Source: Eggerthella lenta DSM 2243 (GTDB lineage: Bacteria; Actinomycetota; Coriobacteriia; Coriobacteriales; Eggerthellaceae). Taken from it: 64,000 nt of DNA. This document shows, piece after piece, positions 26,133 to 34,792 of this stretch (positions are counted from its first letter, which is position 1; each line of letters opens with the position of its first letter). Location of the stretch: assembly GCF_000024265.1 (NCBI RefSeq), contig NC_013204.1, positions 914,180-978,179 of the forward strand. The letters are read 5' to 3'. The notes below the pieces were generated by a model that was not told the DNA's origin, made no database searches, and was given only the letters and a program-made list of their open reading frames with translations. A program made the translations under genes and the position numbers.

Positions 26133-27140
26133 GTGGCTCGAGCAGACCTGTTGTGTGATCTAATTAAGTATGGACTTGCTCACGATGACAAACGATTTAT
26201 ACAATCAGCCGAAGCGGTATGTGCTGAAGAGCGGGAAAAGCAGCACACAGTGCTTGCTAATCGCATTGAGAAAATCGTTCTGACCGCTGCTAATACTAAG
26301 CAAAAGTCGGTTCGGAACCATACGATTGTCAAATCAAGCGGTCTCGCGGCGCAAACCCTTTTCATCGAAAAAACTCCTGAGCGTAGGATGGGCGATCTCG
26401 TTCTTCCGGAGTTCGTCCGTAGGCTTTGCGATGACCTGGTAGAGGAGCAGCTTCGGGCTGATTTGCTCCGATCTTACGGCCTTGAGCCGCGCCACAAAAT
26501 CCTTCTTGTTGGAGCCCCGGGCAATGGAAAGACTTCTCTTGCGGAGGCAGTCGCTGAATCTCTCATGGTTCCTTTTCTCACTATTCGTTACGAGCAACTT
26601 ATTGGATCGTATTTAGGCGAAACAGCAAGCAGGCTGGGGCAACTCTTTGATTACGCGAGAACCCGTCCTTGCGTGCTTTTCTTTGATGAGTTCGAAACGC
26701 TCGGTAAGGAGCGCGGAGATACCCATGAGACAGGGGAAATCAAGCGTGTCGTTAGCTCGCTTTTGCTGCAAATAGACTCGCTTCCTAGCTATGTGGTTGT
26801 GATTGCCGCCACGAATCACGATGATCTGCTCGACAAAGCCGCATGGCGCAGATTTCAAATTCGCGTTGAGCTTCCTCCACCAACGCGAGCAAATCTATCA
26901 ACGTGGCTATCTTTATTCGAGCGCAGAAACGACTTTGACTTCGGCATTGAGCCCGAAACGATAGCGAAGAAGGTTTATGGATGCAGTTTCGCAGAAGTGG
27001 AAGAGCTCGCTATAGAGATATATAGACGATACGTATTGTTACTCCCTTCTAGCGTCACAAAAAAGATTACAAACGAAGTGCTGCAGCTTTGGAGCAAGCA
27101 GCGCAAGCAAAGCACTCCTGACGATGGAGGCGATAAGTGA
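26133..27140 (+). CDS. ietA: AAA ATPase of an IetAS-type defence pair
   Basis: A 335-residue AAA+ ATPase. Residues 1-90 are a helical N-terminal region. The AAA module has Walker A GAPGNGKT (127-134), the pore-loop-like region around SYLGET, Walker B CVLFFDEFETLG (180-191), sensor 1 VVVIAATNHDDLLD and an arginine finger AAWRRF. GTG 26133 (start MARADLLCDLIKYG) is chosen over GTG 26124 because GGGGGTGAGG then lies at normal spacing. The stop overlaps the ATG of a subtilisin-like protease gene. An AAA ATPase followed by an S8 protease is the known IetAS arrangement, reported as an antiphage system and earlier linked to plasmid stability. Confidence 0.85.
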   Translation: MARADLLCDLIKYGLAHDDKRFIQSAEAVCAEEREKQHTVLANRIEKIVLTAANTKQKSVRNHTIVKSSGLAAQTLFIEKTPERRMGDLVLPEFVRRLCDDLVEEQLRADLLRSYGLEPRHKILLVGAPGNGKTSLAEAVAESLMVPFLTIRYEQLIGSYLGETASRLGQLFDYARTRPCVLFFDEFETLGKERGDTHETGEIKRVVSSLLLQIDSLPSYVVVIAATNHDDLLDKAAWRRFQIRVELPPPTRANLSTWLSLFERRNDFDFGIEPETIAKKVYGCSFAEVEELAIEIYRRYVLLLPSSVTKKITNEVLQLWSKQRKQSTPDDGGDK

Positions 27141-29707
27141 TGGCCGCTGAGTACCCTCTGCTGATGCTTCCAGAGCCAAGTGAGCAGGTCAAGGGCGACC
27201 GTAATGGCGGTCCTACTAGACTGCATCGTCCCGACATTGCTGCCCAAGGAAGACGTCTTGAGCCCATGTACAAACGCCTTTGTGGCGCTTTCGATAGGGA
27301 ACGCGTGAAAGTGCAGCGTTCTCCCGATAGAATTGAGCCGGAACTCGCCTTGGTATTCGAGGTCGCAGGTTCCCTTAACTCGTTTTATGGGGCTGTCAAA
27401 AGGATAGAAGGACTCGAATGGCTATTCGACCTCGAAAACGAAGACATGGCTCCAGACAACTACTTCTACGACGAGGAAAACGCCGAAGCGTCCTTCTCGG
27501 GTCGCGTCTACTGCATCATGAGCGATAGAGCGGCACTTGATCAGCTTATAAGCACCTGGAAACACTATCAAATGGACGAAACCTTTCAATTCCCACACGG
27601 TTTTACTTCGTTACGAGATTTGTTTGGGTTGCTGCGTGAAGTGCACGTCTGGGGGCCGGAAGATCGTTTCGAAGACACTGGGATTTTGGAAGACTGGCAT
27701 GAAACCATCCAGGTGAAGGGCTCGTCCCCCTCGACATTTGAGGCGGAACTTTTTTACCGCAGCGACCCAACTAAACGGTGTGCCGCCGCAGCGAGCGTGC
27801 GCAGAGCAGTTGAAGCAATGAATGGCAGGGTTACAAGTGAGTGCGCAATCGAGGAGATCAGATACCACGGAATGTTGCTTGAACTTCCAATTGATCAAAT
27901 CGAAAACCTTCTCGGCGCCGAGAGAGAAAATCTTTCTTTGGCGACGTGCAATGAAATCATGTACTTCCGCCCAACAGGTCAAATGGCGGTCGGTCTCCTA
28001 GGTGAGATATTCGAAGAGGACATTGACGACAAGGTCGGTGCAGAGCTTCCCTCGGGCGTCCCCATCGTTGGGATGCTTGACGGGTTGCCTCTCGAGAATC
28101 ATGCTGCACTGCGCAATAGAATCATTGTTGACGACCCGGATGAGTTCGGAAACGATTACCCTGCAAGCCTTCGTATGCATGGAACTGCGATGGCATCTAT
28201 GCTCGTGCATGGTGATCTGGCAGCACCAGAACCCTCGACCGCCTCAAGACCCGTTTATGTGCGACCAGTGATGCGCCCAGACGCGGTATTCGGTATGAAG
28301 GAGACATATCCGGAGAATGTTCTCATTGTCGATCTCATTCACAGAGCGGTCAGGAGAATGTTCGACGGCGACGGCGACGAAGCGCCGGCTGCTCCAACTC
28401 TCCATGTTATCAATCTTTCCATCGGCGATGAGGTTCGGCAGTTTTTTGGCGCTCCCAGCCCCCTTGCGAAACTGCTTGATTGGCTGAGCTACAAATATCG
28501 TGTTCTCTTCGTGATAAGCGCCGGAAATCAGCACATAAACTTAATTCCAGTTGAAGGGGGTTTCGAGAAGCTGAAGGACGAAGACCTCGAGAGGCGAAGC
28601 AAGCATATTAGCGAGGCACTTATGGAAAACAGGAGGAATCTCAAGCTCCTTTCTCCTGCCGAAAGCATAAATTCTATCACTGTGGGTGCGACATTTGAAG
28701 ATAATACTGCTATCGAAGAAAACGCTCTTGCCGTTCAGCCTGTTGAGGAAGGTTGCGTAAGCCCGCTCACGTCTTTTGGCGGAGGAATTGGACGTTCTAT
28801 CAAGCCCGAAATTCTCTATCCTGGTGGTAAGTTCCTTGTCTCAGCGAAAGACGATAACTGCGTCGAATACGCTCTATCGCAGACTCGCGAGCCTGGAATC
28901 ATTGCAGCCGCTCCAACCGCAGGGGCAATCGCAAAAAGTTATGTCGCGCAGGCGGGAACGAGCTACTCAGCGGCAGCGGTCTCTCATGAATGCGCGGCCA
29001 ACTTCGATGTCCTAGAGGAGATCTTTCTAGACTCAGGCTTTGCCGGCGTCCCGGACGAATATGGGGCGCTGCTCCTCAAAGCAATGGCTGTGCACGGATG
29101 CGCTTACGAAAATTTGGGAGATATCGCATTCAGGCAGTTTGGCGCGAAGAACAAAGAGAGCACCCGGTGGGTTGGTTTCGGCCGGCCGGATTATCTCCGC
29201 GTTCGAGAGTGCGCGCTCAACAGGGTAACGGCGTTCGGATTTGGAGATATTGGCAAGGACGAGGGGCAACTGTTCCATGTCCCGCTTCCGCTCGATTTCT
29301 CATCAAGGGTTGTTGATCGACGCTTGACGGTGACGCTGGCGTATTTTACGCCAATTGCTTTCGGACGCCAAGAATATCGACATGCGCAACTGTGGTTCGA
29401 CCGTGTGGGCCTGACAAAAGAGCGTTTGGTGCCTACCCGCGAATATACTGATTGGAATGCAATCCGAAGGGGAACTCTTCAGCACCAGTCTTTCATAGGA
29501 GAGGGCGGTCTTCCGTGGGCTGAAGAATCTGATGGTATTGACATTCTTGTTAGCTGCGCAGGTGCAAACGGGCTTAAGTCACTTGGGAAAGAGAAGATCC
29601 CGTATTCCCTTGTCGTCACTTTCGAAACAAAGCAGCCAATAAACGTTTATCATCCCGTTGCTGATAGGCTTCGCGCCCCGGTAGGCGTCAGGGCGAATGC
29701 AGTTTAA
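27140..29707 (+). CDS. ietS: Subtilisin-like (S8) serine protease of an IetAS-type defence pair
   Basis: An 855-residue cytosolic S8 protease with no signal peptide. The catalytic triad is visible: D314 (IVGMLDGLPLENH), H347 (LRMHGTAMASMLVHG) and S608 (QAGTSYSAAAVSHE). The oxyanion Asn is N463 (FVISAGN). A ~300-residue N-terminal region and a ~200-residue C-terminal beta-rich region flank the protease domain. The start ATG 27140 overlaps the TGA of the AAA gene by one base; GTG 27137 is an alternative. In IetAS-type systems the ATPase is thought to restrain or direct the protease. The trigger and substrate are unknown. Its codon use is AT-richer than the core genes. Confidence 0.88.
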   Translation: MAAEYPLLMLPEPSEQVKGDRNGGPTRLHRPDIAAQGRRLEPMYKRLCGAFDRERVKVQRSPDRIEPELALVFEVAGSLNSFYGAVKRIEGLEWLFDLENEDMAPDNYFYDEENAEASFSGRVYCIMSDRAALDQLISTWKHYQMDETFQFPHGFTSLRDLFGLLREVHVWGPEDRFEDTGILEDWHETIQVKGSSPSTFEAELFYRSDPTKRCAAAASVRRAVEAMNGRVTSECAIEEIRYHGMLLELPIDQIENLLGAERENLSLATCNEIMYFRPTGQMAVGLLGEIFEEDIDDKVGAELPSGVPIVGMLDGLPLENHAALRNRIIVDDPDEFGNDYPASLRMHGTAMASMLVHGDLAAPEPSTASRPVYVRPVMRPDAVFGMKETYPENVLIVDLIHRAVRRMFDGDGDEAPAAPTLHVINLSIGDEVRQFFGAPSPLAKLLDWLSYKYRVLFVISAGNQHINLIPVEGGFEKLKDEDLERRSKHISEALMENRRNLKLLSPAESINSITVGATFEDNTAIEENALAVQPVEEGCVSPLTSFGGGIGRSIKPEILYPGGKFLVSAKDDNCVEYALSQTREPGIIAAAPTAGAIAKSYVAQAGTSYSAAAVSHECAANFDVLEEIFLDSGFAGVPDEYGALLLKAMAVHGCAYENLGDIAFRQFGAKNKESTRWVGFGRPDYLRVRECALNRVTAFGFGDIGKDEGQLFHVPLPLDFSSRVVDRRLTVTLAYFTPIAFGRQEYRHAQLWFDRVGLTKERLVPTREYTDWNAIRRGTLQHQSFIGEGGLPWAEESDGIDILVSCAGANGLKSLGKEKIPYSLVVTFETKQPINVYHPVADRLRAPVGVRANAV

Positions 29708-30561
29708 TGAGCTGCTTGCCTACATCTTTGAGGTATAGCAGAAAAAGCAGAGGAGTGAACCCGGTTGGCACGTCTGGTCAAAGCATAAGTCTTCAGGTTT
29801 TGCGCGAACGATACCGTGCTAAATTGATCCTACCTGTTGATTTGGAAAACTGTATCCCCTCTACGGGTAAGCAAATTTCGGGTTGCTCTCCGTCGGCGTC
29901 GAGCGGGTCGGGCGTATGGGCTCTAGGCGCAAAGCCCTCCCTCGTTCTCGATCCGGCGGGCGAGGTTCTACGCAAGCGCCGGATCGTCTCTGTTGCGCAG
30001 CCAGTAGCTCTCGGCGGGGGCGGCGTAGGCGTTGACGATCTGCTCCGGTGAGAAACCCTCGGCCACTAGACGCTCCCAGGCGGCGAGGCGATTCCACTTG
30101 AAACGCTCCACCGATGACGTCATAACTCCGAAAGAACTGAGTTCGAGTACGCTCTCATGTTTGAGGAGCGTTATGCACCGGTGCCGACGTAATACTAAGA
30201 CGTTTGATAACATGTAAGCCGGTGTCCGTCGCCCGGGGATGTGGTCAACACCCGCATGCGTGATTTCTGCGATTCGCATAAGCTGAAGAAGTCGAAAACA
30301 GATACCATTGACGAAGTGGTCTTGTGCCGTGCGTTCTCCTATACCCGTGCGAGAGGCATACGTCTTCCGATTCGATCGATCTCGTTTTGAGGAAATCGGT
30401 CGAATCGCAACGATGGAAAAACGTTGGAGCAGCCATGCGGTAAGGTTCTAAAAGGCGTCGGGTCTTGCTTGGCTGATCGTGCTCGATGCTGTAGAGAGAC
30501 TTTACGGCGATAAAAACGTGATTGGTTCGGTTGGTAGGGAAAGCAAACCGGATGGAGCGCG
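29708..30561. other. Long gap with one possible gene remnant
   Basis: Over 850 bases separate the subtilase and DUF3800 genes. Bases 29870-30115 are G+C-rich and carry a short coding-like frame on the minus strand (listed separately). The remainder is mixed in composition and has no convincing gene on either strand. It looks like debris of an earlier insertion. Confidence 0.5.
29968..30123 (-). CDS. Small hypothetical protein or gene remnant
   Basis: A 51-residue frame starting ATG at 30123 and reading MTSSVERFKWNRLAAWERLV, then AEGFSPEQIVNAYAAPAESYWLRNRDD. Its strong G/C third-position bias matches core genes and contrasts with the AT-rich surroundings, which suggests a real coding history. 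The ribosome-binding site is poor (CGGAG, close spacing). No family is recognised. It may be the tail of a longer lost gene. Confidence 0.35.
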   Translation of the reverse strand: MTSSVERFKWNRLAAWERLVAEGFSPEQIVNAYAAPAESYWLRNRDDPALA

Positions 30562-31719
30562 ATGAAGATATATTTTGACGAATCGGGCAATACCGGCTGC
30601 CTGACCCGCGAGGGACATGAAACGTACTGCGGCAAGGATGGCCAGTCTCTCTATGCCTTAGGGGCCGTATTGTCTCCCGAGAGCGAGGATGGAGCCTTGG
30701 CTGCATCGTATGAGGCGTTCAAGGAGCGCTGCGGAGCTGCTGGACGAGAAGTTAAGGGAAGTGACCTTCTGACTCGCAAGTGCAACGATCAGCTTTCCGA
30801 CTTCTTTGAAACCTTTCTTGTATGTGGACGATTCAAGTTATGCCTGTATTCGAAAGACTTCTATCTTGCTACGGCTCTCATGCAGACGATCCTTGGCCCG
30901 GATGCAAAGGTTACGTTCCCTCAGGCATATTATTCAGAGGCGTCGAACCTGGCTTTGTTCGGATCCGAGTCCCTTAAAGCGTATGCGGAGTTTTCCGCGA
31001 TGCCAGATGCATCTGGTGCTAGGCTTCTAACTGAGAGACTGCTTGTCAACTCCGATGGAGTTATTACAGAGGGGAGCTTCCTGCATGCAGGGCTTCGCCG
31101 CATCGTGGAGACAGGGCGGTACGATATGCTTCTCGGAACCGGCATCGCGTCAGGTGACTATGAAAAGTCTTCTTATCAAAACCTTGTCAACTTAACGGCT
31201 TTTGGAGAACTTCTCGCCATGATCAAGGAAGATGAGAGAATTACGAACGCAGGGTTGGAATTAGTGCATGACCGGATCCCTGAGTTCGAAGGGGAATACT
31301 GCAGTGCTTTGGAAGCGTTGGGGGTTGGTGATATCTTGAGGTTTGAGGAGAGCGTCGACTGTTTAGGCGTTCAGCTTGCGGACAATGTTGCGAGTGTAGT
31401 TGGTAGTACCGCGAAGAAGGTAACCGCTGCTTGCAAGGCTAACACTCAGTGGGATCCTGAAAGCGAATGGATCATGTCTTTGTGGTCGAAGTTGCTAGAT
31501 GTCATCGGCCTAGATAATTTCAAGCTCGTCGTATCATTGCAGGATCAGGCCATGCTTCTCTCGGTTGGACGGATGTTCTGTGCCGATTTTCCCATTGAAT
31601 ATCGAAACAACTCAGTATTCAATGAGCTGTTTCACAGCAATCTCAGCTGGGTTCTATCCGAGACCGATTGGGTTCGAAGTCATGACGATGCAAAGATGGA
31701 TGAGCTTTTGCGAATGTAG
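30562..31719 (+). CDS. DUF3800 domain protein
   Basis: A 385-residue protein with the DUF3800 hallmark at its N-terminus (MKIYFDESGNTG) and the late motif SVDCLGVQLADNVASVVGSTAKK (about 264-286). DUF3800 proteins have a predicted RNase H-like fold with acidic residues at these two places and are common in defence islands, but their activity is not settled. Here D6, E7 and D275 would be the acidic candidates. ATG 30562 follows GGATGGAGCG. The TIR-domain gene begins 90 bases downstream on the same strand, so the two may act together (inference). Confidence 0.78.
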   Translation: MKIYFDESGNTGCLTREGHETYCGKDGQSLYALGAVLSPESEDGALAASYEAFKERCGAAGREVKGSDLLTRKCNDQLSDFFETFLVCGRFKLCLYSKDFYLATALMQTILGPDAKVTFPQAYYSEASNLALFGSESLKAYAEFSAMPDASGARLLTERLLVNSDGVITEGSFLHAGLRRIVETGRYDMLLGTGIASGDYEKSSYQNLVNLTAFGELLAMIKEDERITNAGLELVHDRIPEFEGEYCSALEALGVGDILRFEESVDCLGVQLADNVASVVGSTAKKVTAACKANTQWDPESEWIMSLWSKLLDVIGLDNFKLVVSLQDQAMLLSVGRMFCADFPIEYRNNSVFNELFHSNLSWVLSETDWVRSHDDAKMDELLRM

Positions 31720-31809
31720 GGAGAGCATGGTGACGGGTAATTCCCTTTCACTCTAAGAATTGGCTCGCGCATGCTTAGCTACTTTTCTGGAGCGACGGGA
31801 GGGGCAGGA

Positions 31810-32751
31810 ATGCAGTTCGATGTTTTTATCTCCTACGCATGGGGAGGTCCGGAGAACACCGCGCACCGCGAGTGGGTGAGACTGCTCGCGGCGCATCTGA
31901 AGCAAATTGGCTTCCATGTCGGCATTGACTCCGAGGTTGACTACGGGGAAGACCTCACGGGTTTCATGCGAGAGATCGAGGACGCGAAACGCGTGTTGAT
32001 GATCGTCGATGAAGGCTATGTCGAGAGGGCGGACAATTATCCCGACTCGGGTGTTGGGCGCGAGACGAAGACGATCCAGGATGTTGTTGACGATCGGCCG
32101 AACAACTGGCTATCCGTCTTGTTCGTGCGCAACGAGAAAAGGCTTCTTCCGAAATGGATGGAAGGGCGTGATCCGAAATACTTCGATTTCTCGTATCGCG
32201 ATCGAGACGGCTCTTTTCCCGGTTCCGAGCAGATTGATGATCTATGGCGATGGCTAGCGGGACTTCCTGCGGACAAGGGAAGGGGTATCAGCCCGGCGAC
32301 GATACGGGAGAGAATGTACCGCGTGGAACGAATCGATAATCTCATGGAACCGGGAAACTGGTCATGTCCCGAACTCGAGTCCAAGGGGGTGGCGATGGCC
32401 TACGGCGACGCGCCTTCGGAGACGATAACATTGGGGTATGGCGACTATGAATTCAAGGTTCGTTTTGGAAAGCGCGGCGGCGATTCGGTGTATATCCTGA
32501 ACGACTACATCAAGGCCGTCGGGATGATACCGGACGCTGCGCCAAATGAAGACCTCGATGCCAATGTTGTTGCATCCTATACCCGCTCGTGTAGGTGCGC
32601 CACGCCAAGCGTGGGCCAGCGAGTTGCCCTTCTTAACAACCATGGTTGTGCATGCGTACTGAAAGTGACCGGGGTCACAAACGAATCCCATGATGACGAA
32701 TTCGTTCCATCGCAAGTTGTGTTCGACTACACGATATTCGCTGAAGACTGA
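31810..32751 (+). CDS. TIR-domain protein with C-terminal beta-rich region
   Basis: A 313-residue protein. Residues 1-150 form a TIR/SEFIR-type domain: MQFDVFISYAWGGPENTAHR, then WVRLLAAHLKQIGFHVGID, MREIEDAKRVLMIVDEGYVERA and SGVGRETKTIQDVV. The Glu in GRET sits where the catalytic Glu of NAD+-cleaving TIR domains is expected. The C-terminal ~130 residues look beta-rich and match no family I can name; they may be a sensor. ATG 31810 follows GGAGGGGCAGGA, so the upstream in-frame ATG 31771 is less likely. An NADase effector that depletes NAD+ on infection is the usual role for such proteins. Confidence 0.82.
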   Translation: MQFDVFISYAWGGPENTAHREWVRLLAAHLKQIGFHVGIDSEVDYGEDLTGFMREIEDAKRVLMIVDEGYVERADNYPDSGVGRETKTIQDVVDDRPNNWLSVLFVRNEKRLLPKWMEGRDPKYFDFSYRDRDGSFPGSEQIDDLWRWLAGLPADKGRGISPATIRERMYRVERIDNLMEPGNWSCPELESKGVAMAYGDAPSETITLGYGDYEFKVRFGKRGGDSVYILNDYIKAVGMIPDAAPNEDLDANVVASYTRSCRCATPSVGQRVALLNNHGCACVLKVTGVTNESHDDEFVPSQVVFDYTIFAED

Positions 32752-32863
32752 TTTGCATCGCGGTTGGATAATGCTTGACTTTTGGCTGAATTAGGGTTGA
32801 ACGACAGTTGTAAGTGAAGTATGCCGAAACAGCACCTCCGCAAGAGGTTGGTGGCGCCGTTGT

Positions 32864-34362
32864 GGTAGCGTCCCGAAAGTTGGTGTATCAATCCGTTTCT
32901 GGAGGGCGGGCGAAGCCTGCCCGAGAAAAACGGACATCGTCTAGAATCGTCAATCACCACAAAAGACAGATTCGAAGGAAGGCGATGCCCGCTATGGACA
33001 CTCTACTATTCAACGACCCCGAAGTGAAGGGGCTCGCGTTCGCGATCCTCGAGGAATGCACCGACCTGCAGGCCTTCGGGCGCAGGATGCTCGAGCTCCT
33101 GGCGAACGCCGCGATGTCGGCGAAGGCCGACGAGGCGTGCAACGCCCCCTACGGGGAGCGCGACGAGGGGCGCGTCAACTCGCGCAACGGCTACCGGGAG
33201 CGGGGGCTCTCGACCGCCGCGGGCGACGTCACCCTCAAGATTCCGAAGCTGCGCCGAGGCTCGTTCTTCCCCGAGGACCTGATCGAGCGCTACTGCAGGG
33301 TGGACCGGGCGCTCGTCGCGGCGGTGGCCGAGATGTACGTCATGGGGATATCGACGCGCAAGGTGGAGGCCGTCGCGGGCGAGCTCGGCGTGAGGTCGAT
33401 GTCGAAGTCGCAGGTGTCGCGCCTGTGCGAGTGCCTGGACGCCGAGGTGGACGCGTTCAGGAGGCAGCGCTTCGACGGGGTGCGCTTCGCCTACCTGTGG
33501 CTCGACGCCACCTACGTGAAGTGCCGCGTGGAGGGGCGCTCGGCGTCCCAGGCCGTCGTGACCGCGATCGGGCTCGACGACACGGGCCACAAGCGCTTCG
33601 TCGGCGTGGACTGCGTGGACACGGAGAGCCACGCCGGGTGGAAGGCGTTCCTCTCCGGCCTGAGGGCGCGCGGCGTCGACGGCGTGCGCCTCGTCGTCTC
33701 GGACGCCCACGAAGGGCTCGCGAAGGCGATAGCCGAGACGTTCCAAGGAGCGGCCTGGCAGCGCTGCGTCACGCACCTCATGCGCAACGTGGCGGGCCGC
33801 ATCCACAGGAAGGACGACCAGAGAAAGGCGCGCGAGGCCATGAAGGCCGTCTTCGCGCAGAAGAGCCCCGTCCTCGTGCGGGCGTGCTACCAAGAGGCGA
33901 CCGAGGAGGTGCTGAAGATCTCGAGGGCGGCCGGAAACGTGCTCTTGGAGGCCGAGGAGGCGGCGCTCGCCTACCTGGCGTTCCCGGCCACGCACCGCAC
34001 CAAGATCCGCACCAACAACGTCCAGGAGAGGGCCAACCGCGAGATCAAGCGCAGGACGCGCGTCGTGCAGGGGTTCCCCTCGCGCGAGTCGCTCATCCGC
34101 CTGGTGGGAGCGGCGCTCATCGAGGCCGACGAGGAGTGGTCGGCGCGCTGCGTCATCTCCAGGCCCTCGCTCGCGCACGCCTGGAAGGCCCAGGAGCGCG
34201 AGGCCCCCGGCGAGGCCGAGGTGCTCGCCGCCCGCGAGGCGGCGCGCAAGATCATAGGGAGCGCCATTGACCCGAAGGAGGACGAAGGCTAAGATTCACC
34301 TCGCAAGGGTGCCGGCGATTCTCCGGCGATGGCCCTGATACACCACGATTCGGGACGCGGCC
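32864..34362. mobile_element. IS256-family insertion sequence, copy 1 (intact)
   Basis: A 1499-bp element with terminal inverted repeats: GGTAGCGTCCCGAA at 32864 and, inverted, TTCGGGACGCGGCC ending at 34362. The TGATACACC block on each inner side extends the match. It is the same length as copy 2 at 47821-49319. The flanking octamers (GCCGTTGT on the left, GATCTGCT on the right) differ, so no target duplication remains. A hairpin GGGCGGGCGAAGCCTGCCCG lies inside the left end. Confidence 0.9.
32985..34292 (+). CDS. IS256-family (mutator-type) transposase
   Basis: A 435-residue DDE transposase. Catalytic residues are D174 (LWLDATYVKC), D240 (LVVSDAHEGL) and E348 (NNVQERANREIKRR). The C/H motif region CVTHLMRNVAGRI is present. 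ATG 32985 follows GAAGGAAGG; the longer frame from 32814 would run through the terminal repeat and is rejected. The reading frame is complete, in contrast to copy 2, so this copy could supply transposase to the other. Confidence 0.95.
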   Translation: MPAMDTLLFNDPEVKGLAFAILEECTDLQAFGRRMLELLANAAMSAKADEACNAPYGERDEGRVNSRNGYRERGLSTAAGDVTLKIPKLRRGSFFPEDLIERYCRVDRALVAAVAEMYVMGISTRKVEAVAGELGVRSMSKSQVSRLCECLDAEVDAFRRQRFDGVRFAYLWLDATYVKCRVEGRSASQAVVTAIGLDDTGHKRFVGVDCVDTESHAGWKAFLSGLRARGVDGVRLVVSDAHEGLAKAIAETFQGAAWQRCVTHLMRNVAGRIHRKDDQRKAREAMKAVFAQKSPVLVRACYQEATEEVLKISRAAGNVLLEAEEAALAYLAFPATHRTKIRTNNVQERANREIKRRTRVVQGFPSRESLIRLVGAALIEADEEWSARCVISRPSLAHAWKAQEREAPGEAEVLAAREAARKIIGSAIDPKEDEG

Positions 34363-34373
34363 GATCTGCTGGT

Positions 34374-34545
34374 GCGGAGTCACAAAATTCACCGCTGTGA
34401 AGGGGATTTTGGGGTTCAGAGCGCTCGGAAGCGGCTTTTGGTGCCCGAACGAGCGAGTTGTCCGAGCGTTTGCCCTGGTCGTTGATCGTCTCGATGATGA
34501 TAGACCCTGCATCGGACTTCACAGCGGTGAATTTTGTGACTCCGC
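34374..34545. repeat. 172-bp element with perfect 29-bp inverted ends
   Basis: Bases 34374-34402 are repeated exactly in inverse orientation at 34517-34545. Each arm contains TTCACCGCTGTGAA, itself a near-palindrome, next to GTCACAAAA. The 114-base interior has no open frame of note. It begins 12 bases from the right end of IS256 copy 1. It resembles a MITE or the paired ends of a deleted IS. A very large RNA hairpin or a paired operator are other possibilities. Confidence 0.75.
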
Positions 34546-34792
34546 GTTTCGTTCCGCCGTTGGTGTTGGTGCGTATGAACCCAGTTGCATGCGCCAGCCG
34601 TGAAAAGCTGGCAAGATCGCTTCCCGTCTCGCAGCTGCTGGCACCTCTCCCTGCGCCCCTCCTTCTTTTCGTTTCCAAAAGATTTCAACGCCGTGGGGCT
34701 TTGTTGGAGTTGATCTGCGCACGTTGACGATGCGGGTTGCGTCCGTGCATCATTGACGAGTACTTTTCGGAACATCACGGTGAGGAGCGCAC
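34546..34792. other. Upstream region of ddh, no gene
   Basis: About 250 bases that mark the return from the accessory island to core sequence. No coding frame is supported. AGCCGTGAAAAGCTGGC near 34598 could form a small stem. The ddh promoter probably lies near 34720-34770, but no clear -35/-10 pair was identified. Confidence 0.4.
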
